DNA of 64,000 nt from Butyrivibrio proteoclasticus (GCF_900115735.1 NZ_FOXO01000020.1:16197-80196); one strand, 5' to 3'; positions 44,152 through 56,119 are shown, numbered from the stretch's first letter. Notes: a model not told the origin generated them from the sequence alone. Program-made: numbers and translations.

Positions 44152-45402
44152 ATGAAAAATAAATATAGCCATGAAAAAAATACAAACGGAACTTCTGCTG
44201 TAAGAATTTTTTTGATTACATTATCAATCATACTTATAGTTGGAATTCCTTCTTTGTTTGTTATAAAGAGTATTAATGAGTCACCCGAAATCGGAGAGGT
44301 GAAACTTGCAAGTGGTTGGGAAAAGATTCCTGAAGCAGGTGTTGTTGAGAATGTTGTGGTACCTGAAGAGAAACAAGTGGAAAGTGAATTGGTTGTTCTT
44401 GAGGAAGATGAAGCGTACACTCATGTTATAGAAACAGCTTCTGATGAATCTGTTACCATAGGTTTTGCCGGAGATATTTTGTTTGATGACAATTATGCAG
44501 TCGGGAATGCTTTTAAAAATGCTGGGAATTCTGCTGAAGGAGTCGTGGGGCAAAGCCTTCTTGAAAAAATGAGAAATGCAGATATCATGATGGTCAACAA
44601 CGAGTTCCCATACTCATATGGAGGAGTACCTACTGAAGGAAAAACTTATACATTTAGAGCAAAACCTGAGACGGCGTCGATTTTAAATGAAATGGGAGTC
44701 GATATTGTTGGCCTTGCAAATAATCATGCCTATGACTATGGCGAACAGGCGCTTCTTGACACTTTTGATACGCTGGATAGTGTAGGAGTTGCCTACGCAG
44801 GAGCTGGTCACAGTATAGAGGAGGCTTCTCATCCTGTGTACTATATTACAAGTAACGGGATGAGAATCGCTATTATATGCGCAACTCAGATAGAAAGACT
44901 TGATAATCCTGATACAAAAGGTGCAACAGACTCTACTCCCGGTGTTTTCAGATGCCTTGACGATACTCTTTTACTTGAAAAAGTCAGAGAAGCTCGGGAA
45001 AAAAATGCTTATGTAATAGTATTTATACATTGGGGAACGGAGAGTACTTCTGAAATTGATTATCTTCAGGCAGATCAGGCGAAGGAAATAGTGGATGCTG
45101 GAGCTAATCTTATAATTGGAGCACATCCACATGTGCTTCAAAAAATTGATTATGTAAATGGCGTTCCTGTTATTTATAGTTTGGGAAATTATATTTTTAA
45201 CTCAAAGACTCAGGATACAGGAATGATATTGACAACAATTCATAATGATGGTGTTGTTAATATTCAGTTTATACCAGCAATTCAAAGTGGCTGTTCAGTA
45301 TATGAGCCATCTGACGAGGAGAGGCTTCGCATTCTTAATGAAATGGCAGGGATGTCTCCGGGAATTACACTGGATACAAATGGGTATATTACAAAAAGGT
45401 GA
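44152..45402 (+). CDS. CapA-family protein (metallophosphatase fold), membrane anchored
   Basis: 416 residues: an N-terminal anchor helix (residues about 15-37), an acidic linker, then a PGA_cap/CapA domain. The domain shows GFAGDILFDD near residue 103, VNNEFP, TFRAKPETASILNEMGVDIVGLANNHAYDYG, FIHWGTES, IIGAHPHVLQ and IYSLGNYIF. This metallophosphatase-like family is tied to capsule or poly-gamma-glutamate synthesis, though the substrate is unproven here. It splits the normally contiguous rplA-rplJ pair. No good ribosome binding site is seen at 44152 or at the alternative ATG 44170. Confidence 0.85.
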   Translation: MKNKYSHEKNTNGTSAVRIFLITLSIILIVGIPSLFVIKSINESPEIGEVKLASGWEKIPEAGVVENVVVPEEKQVESELVVLEEDEAYTHVIETASDESVTIGFAGDILFDDNYAVGNAFKNAGNSAEGVVGQSLLEKMRNADIMMVNNEFPYSYGGVPTEGKTYTFRAKPETASILNEMGVDIVGLANNHAYDYGEQALLDTFDTLDSVGVAYAGAGHSIEEASHPVYYITSNGMRIAIICATQIERLDNPDTKGATDSTPGVFRCLDDTLLLEKVREAREKNAYVIVFIHWGTESTSEIDYLQADQAKEIVDAGANLIIGAHPHVLQKIDYVNGVPVIYSLGNYIFNSKTQDTGMILTTIHNDGVVNIQFIPAIQSGCSVYEPSDEERLRILNEMAGMSPGITLDTNGYITKR

Positions 45403-45444
45403 AAGCTTTGCCTGAGTTATGGAAAAATACGTAATATGAAGAAA

Positions 45445-45600
45445 GCAGATGTTACTGTTCAGACAGAAATGCGCACTAAGCTGCGCATTTCGTGAGAACT
45501 TGATACGGGAGTGAGCGCATTCCATCGACGAAGTCGATTTGGAATGCGCGAAGTGGTTACTGGAGCGAGCTGTATGCGAGTGAACAGTAACAAGCAGATG
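45445..45600 (+). repeat. Structured repeat, copy 3 (divergent sequence, same fold)
   Basis: The outer stem GTTACTGTTCA/TGAACAGTAAC (45451-45461 with 45581-45591) closes the unit. Hairpin 1 GAAATGCGCA/TGCGCATTTC (45466-45491) and linker CGTGAGAA..TGA..GAGTGA follow. Stem 2 GCGCATTCC/GGAATGCGC (45515-45523 with 45541-45549) encloses the identical core ATCGACGAAGTCGATTT. Compared with copies 1 and 2 both stems are changed on both strands so that pairing is kept. It lies between the capA-like gene and the rplJ promoter. Confidence 0.75.
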
Positions 45601-45629
45601 GAAATATTACGTAAAATAATAGAAAAGTG

Positions 45630-45658
45630 TTGACACGAGTATTTGTTTATGATATTTT
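45630..45658 (+). promoter_or_regulatory. Promoter of rplJ-rplL
   Basis: TTGACA (45630-45635), exact 17-base spacer, TATTTT (45653-45658). Confidence 0.8.
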
Positions 45659-45673
45659 ATTTTAGGTCGTTTA

Positions 45674-45800
45674 AAAGACGATAATATATGCCGAAGACAG
45701 TAGGTGTTCTATTAGAACATAATGAGTAATCGCCTACCGAGGAAAAGTTATATTTTGACTTTTTACCTCTCGATGTCTTCGAGAGGTTTTTTTCGGCGGT
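45674..45800 (+). promoter_or_regulatory. L10 leader (ribosomal protein L10(L12)4 autoregulation) with attenuator
   Basis: The region GACAGTAGGTG ... CGCCTACCGAGGAAAA matches the L10-leader core, with stem GTAGGTG/CGCCTAC. It is followed by the terminator hairpin CCTCTCGATGTCTTCGAGAGG and TTTTTT (about 45767-45793). Binding of the L10-L12 complex upstream is known to decide termination in Firmicutes. The rplJ AGGAGG follows at 45812. Confidence 0.8.
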
Positions 45801-45823
45801 TAATTCTATAAGGAGGTAAAAAG

Positions 45824-46369
45824 ATGGCAAAGGTTGAATTAAAAAAGCCTGTAGTTGAAGAAATTTCAGAGAAGATTAAAGACGCTCAGGCTGTCGTACT
45901 TGTAGATCACCGCGGACTTACTGTTGCACAGGATACTGAGCTTCGTAAGAAACTTCGTGAAGAAGGCGTAACATATAAGGTTTACAAGAATACGATGATG
46001 AACTTCGCATTCCAGGGAACAGATTTTGAGCAGCTTAAGGATCTCCTTAATGGTCCTAGCGCAATGGCTGTATCTGCAACAGATCCAGCAGCTCCTGCTC
46101 GTGTTCTTTATGAGTTTGCTAAGACTGCTAAGGCTCTCGAGATTAAAGGTGGTGTTATAGAAGGTAAGTTCTACGACGCTGCTGCAATGAGTGACATTGC
46201 AACAATTCCTTCAAGGGATGTTCTTCTTTCAAGATTGCTTGGTTCTATGCAGTCACCTATTACAAACTTCGCTCGTGTTATCAAGCAGATTGCTGAAAAA
46301 GATGGCGAAGGTACAACAGAAGAAGCTCCAGCTGAAGAGGCTGCAGCAGAAGCACCAGCAGCAGAATAA
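45824..46369 (+). CDS. rplJ: 50S ribosomal protein L10
   Basis: 181 residues: MAKVELKKPVVEEISEKIKDAQAVVLVDHRGLTVAQDTELRKKLREEGVTYKVYKNTM, then the L12-binding helix and an Ala/Glu-rich tail of about 20 residues (TTEEAPAEEAAAEAP), longer than average. It forms the base of the L7/L12 stalk. AGGAGG lies 7 bases upstream, and expression is set by the leader above. Confidence 0.97.
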   Translation: MAKVELKKPVVEEISEKIKDAQAVVLVDHRGLTVAQDTELRKKLREEGVTYKVYKNTMMNFAFQGTDFEQLKDLLNGPSAMAVSATDPAAPARVLYEFAKTAKALEIKGGVIEGKFYDAAAMSDIATIPSRDVLLSRLLGSMQSPITNFARVIKQIAEKDGEGTTEEAPAEEAAAEAPAAE

Positions 46370-46440
46370 TTTGTTTGCGCGGTTCGCTTAACAAAAACTT
46401 AACAATAAATTTTTAATTATACTATACGGAGGTATATAAA

Positions 46441-46815
46441 ATGGCAAAGTTATCTACAGCAGAAATTATTGATGCTATCAAAGAGTTAACAGTTCTTGAG
46501 TTAAATGATCTCGTAAAGGCTTGCGAGGAAGAGTTCGGCGTATCTGCAGCAGCAGGCGTTGTAGTTGCAGCAGCTCCTGGAGCAGCAGCAGCTGGTGAAG
46601 AGAAGACAGAGTTCAATGTTGAACTTACAGAAGTTGGTCCTAACAAGGTTAAGGTTATCAAGGTTGTTCGTGAGCTTACAGGTCTTGGTCTTAAGGAAGC
46701 AAAGGAACTCGTTGATGGAGCTCCTAAGATGATCAAAGAGAACGCTTCTAAGGCAGAAGCTGATGACATCAAGGCTAAGGTTGAGGCTGAAGGCGCTAAG
46801 GTTACTCTTAAGTAA
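46441..46815 (+). CDS. rplL: 50S ribosomal protein L7/L12
   Basis: 124 residues: N-terminal dimer domain ([31 protein letters not shown]), Ala-rich hinge, and C-terminal factor-binding domain ([40 protein letters not shown]). Full length, with GGAGG upstream. Seventy-one bases separate it from rplJ, and a strong terminator follows. Confidence 0.98.
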   Translation: MAKLSTAEIIDAIKELTVLELNDLVKACEEEFGVSAAAGVVVAAAPGAAAAGEEKTEFNVELTEVGPNKVKVIKVVRELTGLGLKEAKELVDGAPKMIKENASKAEADDIKAKVEAEGAKVTLK

Positions 46816-46852
46816 TTTTTTGATCTTCGAATTTAATCAGAAAAACATAATG

Positions 46853-46891
46853 GGCGGTTTACACAAGGCAACTTGTGTAAGCCGTTTTTTT
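46853..46891 (+). terminator. Terminator after rplL
   Basis: CGGTTTACACAAG and CTTGTGTAAGCCG pair (46855-46867 with 46872-46884) with loop GCAA, then seven T. The remaining gap to rpoB (to 47183) holds only the rpoB promoter. Confidence 0.9.
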
Positions 46892-47055
46892 CTTTCGTAT
46901 GATTGGTTGGAAAAGATGAGTATTATTTACAACTTCTTGCCAAAAAAACGGAAATCGCCCGCAAGATTCTGGCTTTGCCAGATATGCTTTCATCTAAAGA
47001 TGAAACCTATGATTTTTTAGCATTTTAACTCAAATTTATGTTTTAAAGAAAATGC

Positions 47056-47084
47056 TTGACACAAATTTTTATTCGATGTATTAT
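47056..47084 (+). promoter_or_regulatory. Promoter of rpoB-rpoC
   Basis: TTGACA (47056-47061), exact 17-base spacer, TATTAT (47079-47084), about 95 bases before rpoB. Transcription of rpoBC is thus separable from rplJL. Confidence 0.8.
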
Positions 47085-47183
47085 GGATAATGCACTATTG
47101 TGGTGTGGTGGGCTTTTTTGCGCGCTTTTTTAAAGTGCTCTAAAATGCCTCTTTTCCACTACTAAAAAATAAGAACGGGGTGA

Positions 47184-50100
47184 ATGTCAATGGAAAAAAA
47201 CAGATTACATCCTACCGGCTCTGGTAAAAATATTCGTATGAGTTTCCAGCGCCAGAAGGAAGTCCTGGAGATGCCAAACCTTATTGAAGTTCAGAAGAAC
47301 TCCTACCAATGGTTTCTTGACGAAGGCTTGAAAGAAGTCTTTGACGATATCTCTCCAATTGAAGATTACAGTGGTAAGCTTAGTCTTGAATTTGTTGATT
47401 TCAAACTTTGCGAAGACGAAATTGATAAGAATAAGAATACTATTGAGAAATGTAAAGAGAGAGATGCTACTTTTGCAGCGCCATTAAAGGTTAAGGTACG
47501 TCTTCATAATAAGGAAAAAGATGAGATTACTGAACATGAGATCTTCATGGGCGATCTTCCTCTTATGACTGCAACTGGTACCTTTGTTATCAATGGAGCT
47601 GAGAGAGTTATTGTCAGCCAGTTGGTTCGTTCACCCGGTATCTATTACGATATTACATACGATAAGATTGGTAAAGAGCTTATCGCATGTACAGTCATCC
47701 CTAATAGAGGAGCATGGCTTGAATATGAGACAGACTCTAATGATGTGTTCTATGCAAGAGTAGACAGAACAAGAAAAGTTCCGGTTACTGTACTTATCAG
47801 AGCACTTGGTATTGGATCTAATGAAGAGATTCTCGAACTTTTTGGTGATGAGCCTAAGATTCAGGGAAGCTTCTCAAAGGATTCTTCTACTGATTATCAG
47901 AGTGGTCTTCTTGAATTGTATAGAAAGATTCGTCCTGGTGAACCTCTTTCTGTTGAAAGTGCAGAGAGTCTTATTAATGCTATGTTCTTTGATCCTAGAA
48001 GATATGATCTTGCTAAGGTTGGAAGATATAAATTTAATAAGAAGCTTCATTTTAAGAATCGTATTAGCGGACATATCCTTGCAGAGGATGTTGTTGATGA
48101 GACAACAGGTGAGATGATTGCATCAGCTGGTACAAAGGTTGATCGTGCTCTCGCTACAGAAATTCAGAATAGCGCTATTCCTTATGTGCTCATTCAGTCT
48201 GAAGAGCGCAATGTTAAAGTGCTTTCAAATATGATGGTTGACATTACTCACTTTATCGAGTGTGATCCTGAACAGCTTGGTATTAATGAGAATGTTTATT
48301 ATCCTGTTCTTAAGGATATTCTTGAAGAGTACACAGATAAGAATGATCCGGAAGGACTTGCTGAGACTATTAAGAAGCGTGTGCATGAGCTTATTCCTAA
48401 GCACATTACAAGAGAAGATATCATCGCTTCTATTAACTATAATATTCATCTTGAGTATGGAATTGGTAATGATGACGATATCGATCACCTTGGTAACAGA
48501 CGTATTCGTTGCGTAGGTGAGCTTTTACAGAACCAGTATCGTATCGGATTATCAAGACTTGAGAGAGTTGTTCGTGAGAGAATGACTACACATGATACAG
48601 AGGAAGTTTCTCCTCAGTCACTGATCAATATTAAACCTGTACAGGCTGCTGTTAAAGAGTTCTTTGGTTCTTCACAGCTTTCACAGTTTATGGATCAGAA
48701 CAACCCATTGGGTGAACTTACACATAAGAGACGTCTTTCTGCCCTTGGTCCTGGTGGACTTTCAAGAGACAGAGCCGGATTCGAGGTTCGAGACGTACAC
48801 TATACACACTATGGCCGTATGTGTCCTATCGAGACACCTGAAGGACCTAACATCGGTCTTATTAACTCACTTGCTAGCTATGCAAGAGTAAATGAATACG
48901 GATTTATTGAGGCTCCATACCGTAAGGTTGATCAGTCTGATCCTGCTAACCCAAGGGTTACAGATGAGGTTGAGTACCTTACAGCTGATGAAGAGGATAA
49001 TTACCATGTAGCTCAGGCTAATACTCCTCTTGATGAGAATGGATACTTCAAGAAGAACACAGTTTCTGGTCGTTACAGAGAAGAGACTTCTTCATATCCT
49101 AAGACATCATTTGAGTACATGGACGTATCTCCTAGAATGGTATTCTCAGTTGCTACAGCACTTATCCCATTCCTTGAGAACGATGATGCTAACCGTGCGC
49201 TGATGGGATCAAACATGCAGCGTCAGGCAGTGCCACTTTTAACAACAGAAGCTCCTGCTGTAGGTACAGGTATGGAACGTAAGGCAGCTGTAGACTCAGG
49301 TGTCTGCGTAGTTGCAAGAAAAGCCGGAACTGTAGATTTTGTAGACAGCAAGCTTATTCAGATGACATATGATGATGGTGAGAAGGAAGAATTCCATCTT
49401 ATTAAGTTCCAGAGATCTAACCAGAGTAACTGCTACAACCAGAGGCCTATAGTCTTCAAGGGTGATCATGTAGAAGCTGGTCAGGTTATCGCAGATGGTC
49501 CTTCAACATACCAGGGAGAACTTGGCCTTGGTAAGAACCCTCTTATCGGTTTCATGACATGGGAAGGTTACAACTACGAGGACGCTGTTCTTCTTTCAGA
49601 GAGACTTGTTCGTGACGATGTTTATACATCTGTTCATATTGAAGAATATGAGGCAGAAGCTCGTGAGACAAAGCTTGGACCGGAAGAGATCACACGTGAT
49701 GTACCTGGTGTAGGTGATGATGCACTTAAGGATCTTGATGATCGCGGAATTATCCGTATCGGTGCTGAGGTTCGTGCCGGTGATATCCTTGTTGGTAAGG
49801 TTACACCTAAGGGAGAAACAGAGCTTACAGCTGAAGAGAGACTCCTTAGAGCTATCTTCGGTGAGAAGGCTAGAGAGGTTCGTGATACTTCTCTTAAGGT
49901 TCCTCACGGCGAATATGGTATCGTTGTTGATGCTAAGGTATTCACAAGAGACAATGGCGATGAACTTTCACCTGGAGTAAATCAGGCAGTTCGTATCTAT
50001 ATCGCTCAGAAGAGAAAGATCTCTGTTGGTGATAAGATGGCTGGTCGTCATGGTAACAAGGGTGTCGTTTCCCGTGTACTTCCTATAGAAGATATGCCAT

Positions 50101-51047
50101 ATCTTCCAAATGGTAGACCACTTGATATCGTGCTTAACCCTCTGGGCGTGCCTTCTCGTATGAACATTGGACAGGTTCTTGAGATTCACCTTTCTCTTGC
50201 AGCTAAGGCTCTCGGATTTAACATTGCAACACCTATCTTTGATGGTGCTAACGAGATTGATATCCAGGATACCCTTGAGATGGCTAACGATTATGTTAAC
50301 AGCTCATGGGAAGATTTTGAAAAGAAATATAAAGATCTTGTTCATCCTGAGATAATGGATTATCTCTATGAGAACAGAGATCACAGAGAACTTTGGAAGG
50401 GCGTTCCTATCAGATCAGATGGAAAGGTACAGCTCCGTGATGGTAGAACAGGTCAGAAGTTTGACTCACCTACAACTATCGGACACATGCATTACCTCAA
50501 ACTCCATCACCTGGTTGATGATAAGATCCACGCTCGTTCAACCGGTCCTTACTCACTTGTTACACAGCAGCCTCTGGGGGGTAAAGCTCAGTTCGGTGGA
50601 CAGCGTTTCGGTGAAATGGAGGTTTGGGCACTTGAGGCTTATGGTGCTGCTTACACTCTTCAGGAAATCCTTACAGTTAAGTCTGATGACGTTGTAGGAC
50701 GTGTTAAGACTTATGAGGCAATTATTAAGGGTGATAACATACCTGAACCCGGTGTTCCGGAAAGTTTCAAGGTTCTTCTCAAAGAGCTTCAGTCACTTGG
50801 TCTTGATATTAAAGTGCTTCGTGAAGACAATACAGAAGTTGAGATTATGGAAAGCGTTGATTATACAGATTCTGATTATCGTTTTGAGATTGAAGGCGAT
50901 AATGCAGGTCGTGATTATGGTCAGGAGTCATTTGAAGCCAATGGATTCTCACAGGGTCAGCTCAATGAAGATGGCGATATTGTAGCTGAAGAAAATTCAA
51001 ATGATGATTTTGAAGCAGAGGAAAACTTCGACGACTTCGAAGAGTAA
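47184..51047 (+). CDS. rpoB: RNA polymerase beta subunit
   Basis: 1287 residues, all canonical regions present. The rifampicin pocket reads [31 protein letters not shown] with the sensitive-type Asp, His and Ser residues. Also visible are the catalytic-side [19 protein letters not shown] and the C-terminal [25 protein letters not shown]. An acidic C-terminal tail of about 60 residues follows. The start is ATG 47184 or 47190 ([10 protein letters not shown]), both after GGGGTG. It is followed by rpoC after 60 bases. Confidence 0.98.
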   Translation: MSMEKNRLHPTGSGKNIRMSFQRQKEVLEMPNLIEVQKNSYQWFLDEGLKEVFDDISPIEDYSGKLSLEFVDFKLCEDEIDKNKNTIEKCKERDATFAAPLKVKVRLHNKEKDEITEHEIFMGDLPLMTATGTFVINGAERVIVSQLVRSPGIYYDITYDKIGKELIACTVIPNRGAWLEYETDSNDVFYARVDRTRKVPVTVLIRALGIGSNEEILELFGDEPKIQGSFSKDSSTDYQSGLLELYRKIRPGEPLSVESAESLINAMFFDPRRYDLAKVGRYKFNKKLHFKNRISGHILAEDVVDETTGEMIASAGTKVDRALATEIQNSAIPYVLIQSEERNVKVLSNMMVDITHFIECDPEQLGINENVYYPVLKDILEEYTDKNDPEGLAETIKKRVHELIPKHITREDIIASINYNIHLEYGIGNDDDIDHLGNRRIRCVGELLQNQYRIGLSRLERVVRERMTTHDTEEVSPQSLINIKPVQAAVKEFFGSSQLSQFMDQNNPLGELTHKRRLSALGPGGLSRDRAGFEVRDVHYTHYGRMCPIETPEGPNIGLINSLASYARVNEYGFIEAPYRKVDQSDPANPRVTDEVEYLTADEEDNYHVAQANTPLDENGYFKKNTVSGRYREETSSYPKTSFEYMDVSPRMVFSVATALIPFLENDDANRALMGSNMQRQAVPLLTTEAPAVGTGMERKAAVDSGVCVVARKAGTVDFVDSKLIQMTYDDGEKEEFHLIKFQRSNQSNCYNQRPIVFKGDHVEAGQVIADGPSTYQGELGLGKNPLIGFMTWEGYNYEDAVLLSERLVRDDVYTSVHIEEYEAEARETKLGPEEITRDVPGVGDDALKDLDDRGIIRIGAEVRAGDILVGKVTPKGETELTAEERLLRAIFGEKAREVRDTSLKVPHGEYGIVVDAKVFTRDNGDELSPGVNQAVRIYIAQKRKISVGDKMAGRHGNKGVVSRVLPIEDMPYLPNGRPLDIVLNPLGVPSRMNIGQVLEIHLSLAAKALGFNIATPIFDGANEIDIQDTLEMANDYVNSSWEDFEKKYKDLVHPEIMDYLYENRDHRELWKGVPIRSDGKVQLRDGRTGQKFDSPTTIGHMHYLKLHHLVDDKIHARSTGPYSLVTQQPLGGKAQFGGQRFGEMEVWALEAYGAAYTLQEILTVKSDDVVGRVKTYEAIIKGDNIPEPGVPESFKVLLKELQSLGLDIKVLREDNTEVEIMESVDYTDSDYRFEIEGDNAGRDYGQESFEANGFSQGQLNEDGDIVAEENSNDDFEAEENFDDFEE

Positions 51048-51107
51048 TCTGACGAAGAGTAATTGAGACTGTTAATTAGCGTTTAACATAAAGAAAAGAG
51101 GTTACGA

Positions 51108-54100
51108 ATGTCTGATTCAACCATGAATAAAGCAATAAATGAAGCTTCTAGCGGAAGAAGCAGTTTGCAGCAGCAGACTTATCAGCCTATGACATTTGAT
51201 TCTATTAAGATTGGACTTGCTTCTCCTGAAAAGATTAGAAGCTGGGCTCACAGAATTGATAACGATCCACATAGTGGTGAAGTTACAAAGCCTGAGACAA
51301 TCAACTATAGAACACTCAAGCCTGAAAGAGATGGTCTTTTCTGTGAAAGAATATTTGGACCTACAAAGGATTGGGAGTGTCACTGCGGAAAATATAAAAA
51401 GATCAGATATAAGGGTGTTGTCTGCGACCGCTGCGGTGTTGAAATAACAAAGAGCAGCGTACGTCGTGAGAGAATGGGATACATCGAGCTTGCAGCTCCT
51501 GTATCACATATCTGGTATTTCAAAGGAATACCTAGCAGAATGGGACTCATTCTTGATTTATCTCCTCGTGTACTTGAGAAAGTACTTTACTTTGCATCAT
51601 ATATAGTTCTTGATCCAGGTGAGACAACACTTGAATACAAGCAGGTTCTTTCAGAAAAAGAATATCAGGATGCCAGAGAAGAGTGGGGCGGCAGATTCCG
51701 TGCAGGAATGGGTGCTGAATCAATCAAAGAGCTCCTTCAGGCTATTGACCTTGAAGCAGAGTATAAGGAGTTAAAGGAAGGTCTTGATACTTCCAGCGGA
51801 CAGAAGAGAGCAAGAATCATCAAGCGTCTTGAAGTTGTTGAAGCTTTCAGAGAGTCTGGCAATGATCCAGCTTGGATGATCATGGATTGCATCCCTGTAA
51901 TCCCACCAGATCTCAGACCTATGGTTCAGCTTGATGGTGGACGTTTTGCTACATCAGATCTTAATGATCTTTATAGAAGAATTATCAACAGAAATAACAG
52001 ATTGAAGAGACTTCTTGATCTCGGTGCACCTGATATTATCGTACGTAACGAGAAAAGAATGCTTCAGGAAGCTGTTGATGCACTTATCGATAACGGTAGA
52101 AGAGGAAGACCTGTAACAGGACCTGGTAACAGAGCTCTTAAGTCTCTTTCAGATATGCTTAAGGGTAAGTCAGGACGTTTCCGTCAGAACCTTCTTGGTA
52201 AGCGTGTAGACTATTCTGGACGTTCAGTTATCGTAGTAGGACCTGAACTTAAGATTTATCAATGTGGACTTCCTAAGGAAATGGCTATCGAGCTGTTCAA
52301 GCCTTTTGTTATGAAAGAGCTTGTTTCCAGAGGAATATCACAGAATATTAAAAATGCTAAAAAGCTTGTAGAAAGACTTGATGAGCAGGTTTGGGATGTT
52401 CTTGAAGATGTAATCAAAGAGCATCCGGTTATGCTTAACCGTGCCCCCACACTTCACAGACTTGGTATTCAGGCATTTGAGCCAATTCTTGTAGAAGGTA
52501 AGGCTATTAAGCTTCACCCACTTGTATGTACACCTTTCAACGCCGACTTCGATGGTGACCAGATGGCTGTACACCTTCCTCTTTCAGTAGAGGCACAGGC
52601 TGAGTGTAGATTCCTTATGCTTGCTCCTAACAACCTTCTTAAGCCTTCAGATGGTGGCCCAGTTAACGTTCCTACACAGGATATGGTACTTGGTATCTAC
52701 TATTTGACACAGGAGAGACCTGGAGCACTTGGAGAAGGTAAGTTCTTCAAGAGCGTTGATGAAGCTATTCTTGCATATGAGAATGGATACTGCACACTGC
52801 AGACAAGAGTTAAGATCAGAATGGACAGAACAAATGCTGATGGCGAAGTTCAGACAGGTATTGTTGAGTCCACACTTGGAAGATTCCTCTTCAATGAGAT
52901 CATTCCTCAGGATCTTGGTTTTGTAGACAGATCAGTTCCTGAAAATACATTTAAGCTCGAAGTTGACTTCATGGTAGGTAAGAAGCAGCTTAAGCAGATC
53001 GTAACTGCTATGATCAATACACACGGAACATTTGCTACAGCAGAAGTTCTTGATAAGATCAAAGCTACAGGTTACCACTATTCAACTCGTGCAGCTATGA
53101 CTGTTTCTATTGCTGATATGACAGTGCCTAAGCAGAAACAGCAAATGCTTGATGAAGCACAGGCTACAGTTGATAAGATTGCGCTTAACTATCGTCGTGG
53201 TCTTATTACTGATGAAGAGCGTTATCGTGCAGTAGTTGATACTTGGATGGAAACAGATAAAAAGCTTACTGATGAGCTTCTTGCCGGTCTTGATAAGTAC
53301 AACAACATTTACATGATGGCTGACTCAGGTGCCCGTGGTAGTAACCAGCAGATCAAACAGCTGGCTGGTATGCGTGGACTTATGGCTGATACAACAGGTC
53401 GTACAATCGAACTTCCTATCAAGTCAAACTTCCGTGAAGGTCTTGACGTTTTGGAATACTTCATGTCAGCTCATGGTGCTCGTAAAGGTCTGTCAGATAC
53501 AGCTCTTCGTACAGCCGATTCAGGATACCTTACACGTCGAATGGTCGATGTATCACAGGAACTTATTATCCGTGACATAGATTGCAGTGCAGATAAGGAA
53601 GTTATTCCTGGAATGACTGTTAAAGCATTCATGGATGGTAAGGAAACAATTGAGCCATTAAAGGATAGAATCACAGGAAGATATTCATGTGAGACTATTA
53701 AAGATAAAGATGGAAATGTGATCGTTAAGAAGAATCATATGATCACTCCATCACGTGCAGCTAAGATCCTTTCAGTAGGCGTTAATGCTAAGGGACAGCC
53801 TGTAGAGGCAGTTAAGATTCGTACAATACTTACTTGCCGTTCACACAACGGTATCTGTGCTAAATGTTACGGTGCTAACATGGCAACAGGTGAGGCAGTT
53901 CAGGTCGGCGAGGCAGTTGGTATTATCGCTGCTCAGTCAATCGGTGAGCCTGGTACACAGCTTACTATGAGAACATTCCATACTGGTGGTGTTGCCGGTG
54001 GTGATATCACACAGGGTCTTCCTAGAGTAGAAGAGTTGTTCGAAGCTAGAAAGCCTAAGGGACTTGCTATTATTTCTGAACTTGATGGTAAGGTAGAAAT

Positions 54101-54848
54101 CAGAGACACCAAGAAGAAACGTGAAGTTATTGTGACTAACGATGAAACTGGTGAATCAAAGGCTTACCTCATTCCTTATGGATCACGTATCAAAGTTCAG
54201 GATGGAATGACAATTGAAGCAGGTGATGAACTTACTGAAGGTTCAGTTAACCCACATGATCTTCTTAAGATTAAGGGTATCCGTGCAGTTCAGGATTATC
54301 TCTTAAGAGAAGTTCAGAGAGTATACCGTCTGCAGGGTGTTGATATCTGTGATAAGCATATTGAGGTCATTGTACGTCAGATGCTTAAGAAAGTAAGAAT
54401 CGATGAGAGTGGAGATACAGATTTCCTTCCAGGAACTCTTGTAGATGTACTTGATTTTGAAGATACTAATGAAGCACTTACTAATGAAGGAAAGAGACCT
54501 GCAGAAGGTAAGCAGGTAATCCTTGGTATCACTAAGGCAGCCCTTGCTACGAACTCATTCCTTTCAGCGGCATCATTCCAAGAGACAACAAAGGTTCTCA
54601 CAGATGCAGCTATCAAGGGTAAGGTTGATCCACTTATTGGACTTAAGGAAAACGTTATTATCGGTAAACTGATTCCTGCCGGAACAGGTATGAAGAGATA
54701 TAGAAATATAGCTCTTAATACGGATGCAAATTTCAAAGATCCAGAGAAACTTATTCTTAAGAAAAATAGAAGAGATTTTGATGATGATCTTATTGATAGT
54801 TCTGATTTCGATATCGATGATGAAGTATCAGTTTCAGATGAAGATTGA
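51108..54848 (+). CDS. rpoC: RNA polymerase beta' subunit
   Basis: 1246 residues. The N-terminal zinc site [20 protein letters not shown], the catalytic [14 protein letters not shown] with three metal-binding Asp, the trigger/bridge regions ([33 protein letters not shown]) and the second zinc site [13 protein letters not shown] are intact. The C-terminal tail is acidic. The start follows AAGAGG. Co-transcribed with rpoB. Confidence 0.98.
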   Translation: MSDSTMNKAINEASSGRSSLQQQTYQPMTFDSIKIGLASPEKIRSWAHRIDNDPHSGEVTKPETINYRTLKPERDGLFCERIFGPTKDWECHCGKYKKIRYKGVVCDRCGVEITKSSVRRERMGYIELAAPVSHIWYFKGIPSRMGLILDLSPRVLEKVLYFASYIVLDPGETTLEYKQVLSEKEYQDAREEWGGRFRAGMGAESIKELLQAIDLEAEYKELKEGLDTSSGQKRARIIKRLEVVEAFRESGNDPAWMIMDCIPVIPPDLRPMVQLDGGRFATSDLNDLYRRIINRNNRLKRLLDLGAPDIIVRNEKRMLQEAVDALIDNGRRGRPVTGPGNRALKSLSDMLKGKSGRFRQNLLGKRVDYSGRSVIVVGPELKIYQCGLPKEMAIELFKPFVMKELVSRGISQNIKNAKKLVERLDEQVWDVLEDVIKEHPVMLNRAPTLHRLGIQAFEPILVEGKAIKLHPLVCTPFNADFDGDQMAVHLPLSVEAQAECRFLMLAPNNLLKPSDGGPVNVPTQDMVLGIYYLTQERPGALGEGKFFKSVDEAILAYENGYCTLQTRVKIRMDRTNADGEVQTGIVESTLGRFLFNEIIPQDLGFVDRSVPENTFKLEVDFMVGKKQLKQIVTAMINTHGTFATAEVLDKIKATGYHYSTRAAMTVSIADMTVPKQKQQMLDEAQATVDKIALNYRRGLITDEERYRAVVDTWMETDKKLTDELLAGLDKYNNIYMMADSGARGSNQQIKQLAGMRGLMADTTGRTIELPIKSNFREGLDVLEYFMSAHGARKGLSDTALRTADSGYLTRRMVDVSQELIIRDIDCSADKEVIPGMTVKAFMDGKETIEPLKDRITGRYSCETIKDKDGNVIVKKNHMITPSRAAKILSVGVNAKGQPVEAVKIRTILTCRSHNGICAKCYGANMATGEAVQVGEAVGIIAAQSIGEPGTQLTMRTFHTGGVAGGDITQGLPRVEELFEARKPKGLAIISELDGKVEIRDTKKKREVIVTNDETGESKAYLIPYGSRIKVQDGMTIEAGDELTEGSVNPHDLLKIKGIRAVQDYLLREVQRVYRLQGVDICDKHIEVIVRQMLKKVRIDESGDTDFLPGTLVDVLDFEDTNEALTNEGKRPAEGKQVILGITKAALATNSFLSAASFQETTKVLTDAAIKGKVDPLIGLKENVIIGKLIPAGTGMKRYRNIALNTDANFKDPEKLILKKNRRDFDDDLIDSSDFDIDDEVSVSDED

Positions 54849-54882
54849 TAAGTTATTGTAAAAGGTTAGTCAAAAAAATTAG

Positions 54883-54911
54883 TTGACAACTGAAATATTA
54901 GTATTTATAAT
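54883..54911 (+). promoter_or_regulatory. Promoter of rpsL-rpsG
   Basis: TTGACA (54883-54888), exact 17-base spacer, TATAAT (54906-54911); both hexamers are perfect consensus. Confidence 0.88.
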
Positions 54912-54929
54912 TCTTAATTGCGTGTGTAA

Positions 54930-54955
54930 GCAAAGGGGTAACTATGCCCCTTTGC
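54930..54955 (+). promoter_or_regulatory. Leader hairpin of rpsL
   Basis: GCAAAGGGG and CCCCTTTGC form a 9-bp stem with an eight-base loop about 15 bases after the promoter. No T run follows, so it is more likely a leader or stability structure than a terminator. Confidence 0.55.
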
Positions 54956-55017
54956 TATATGCATATATTTAGGGTGTATTCGCCCAAGTGTTTTTATCAA
55001 AATAGGAGGTAAAAAGA

Positions 55018-55437
55018 ATGCCAACATTTAACCAGTTAGTTAGAAAGGGTCGTCAGACATCTGTTAAGAAGTCTACAGCACCTGCTTTGCAGAAAGGCTT
55101 CAATTCTTTACACAAGAAAGCTACTGCAACAGCTTCTCCACAGAAGCGTGGTGTTTGTACAGCTGTTAAGACTGCAACCCCTAAAAAGCCTAACTCTGCT
55201 CTGAGAAAAATTGCCAGAGTACGTCTTTCAAACGGCATCGAGGTAACAAGCTATATTCCTGGTGAGGGACATAACCTTCAGGAGCACAGCGTTGTTCTTA
55301 TCCGTGGTGGAAGAGTTAAGGATTTACCTGGTACAAGATACCACATCATCAGAGGTACTCTTGATACAGCAGGTGTAGCCAACAGAAAACAGGCTCGTTC
55401 AAAGTACGGCGCTAAGAGACCAAAGGCGTCAAAGTAA
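55018..55437 (+). CDS. rpsL: 30S ribosomal protein S12
   Basis: 139 residues: [30 protein letters not shown], then [54 protein letters not shown]. The lysines at the streptomycin-linked positions (PKKPNS and GRVKDLPG) are wild type. AGGAGG is well placed. It heads the rpsL-rpsG-fusA-tuf order. Confidence 0.98.
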   Translation: MPTFNQLVRKGRQTSVKKSTAPALQKGFNSLHKKATATASPQKRGVCTAVKTATPKKPNSALRKIARVRLSNGIEVTSYIPGEGHNLQEHSVVLIRGGRVKDLPGTRYHIIRGTLDTAGVANRKQARSKYGAKRPKASK

Positions 55438-55602
55438 TTTATTAACAAATCTAATTTTTTAACGGTGTTGGTGTTCTATTCTATATATACAGATATATAA
55501 AGTAGTAAATATACCGCACGTACACTAAATTAGTGAGTACCGATGATTTATAGTAAGCAGTGAGCTTTACTGATCATTGCAATTCTAAAGGAGGGAAGAA
55601 CC

Positions 55603-56073
55603 GTGCCGCGTAAAGGACATATTGTAAAACGTGACGTATTAGCGGATCCTTTATACGATAACAAGGTTGTTACTAAGCTTGTTAACCAGGTAATGCTTGA
55701 TGGTAAGAAGGGTGTTGCTCAGAAAATCGTATATGGTGCATTCGCACAGGTAGAGGAGAAGGCTGGTAAGCCTGCTCTTGAAATTTTCGAGGGAGCTATG
55801 AATAACATCATGCCTGCTCTTGAGGTTAAAGCTAGACGTATTGGTGGTGCTACATATCAGGTACCTATCGAGGTTAGACCAGACAGACGTCAGGCTCTTG
55901 CACTTCGTTGGCTTGTAACTTTCTCACGTGCTAGAGGCGAGAAGACTATGGTAGATAGACTTGCTTCAGAAATTATGGATGCATACAACAATACTGGTGC
56001 AGCTGTAAAGAGAAAAGAAGACATGCACAAAATGGCAGAGGCAAACAAGGCATTCTCACACTACAGATTCTAA
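55603..56073 (+). CDS. rpsG: 30S ribosomal protein S7
   Basis: 156 residues: [104 protein letters not shown] in conserved order (quoted in part by motif), ending AFSHYRF. The start is GTG at 55603 after AGGAGGGAAG. The 165-base gap before it has a small hairpin AGTAA/TTACT and may hold a weak regulatory element. Confidence 0.97.
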   Translation: MPRKGHIVKRDVLADPLYDNKVVTKLVNQVMLDGKKGVAQKIVYGAFAQVEEKAGKPALEIFEGAMNNIMPALEVKARRIGGATYQVPIEVRPDRRQALALRWLVTFSRARGEKTMVDRLASEIMDAYNNTGAAVKRKEDMHKMAEANKAFSHYRF

Positions 56074-56119
56074 TCTATTGGTGAGAGTTTCGTTTATATT
56101 TATTTAGGAGGAAGAACCT

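Noticed and set aside
46763..47020. 85-codon plus-strand frame after rplL
   Set aside because: It reads through the end of rplL in another frame and through the terminator, with no start signal.
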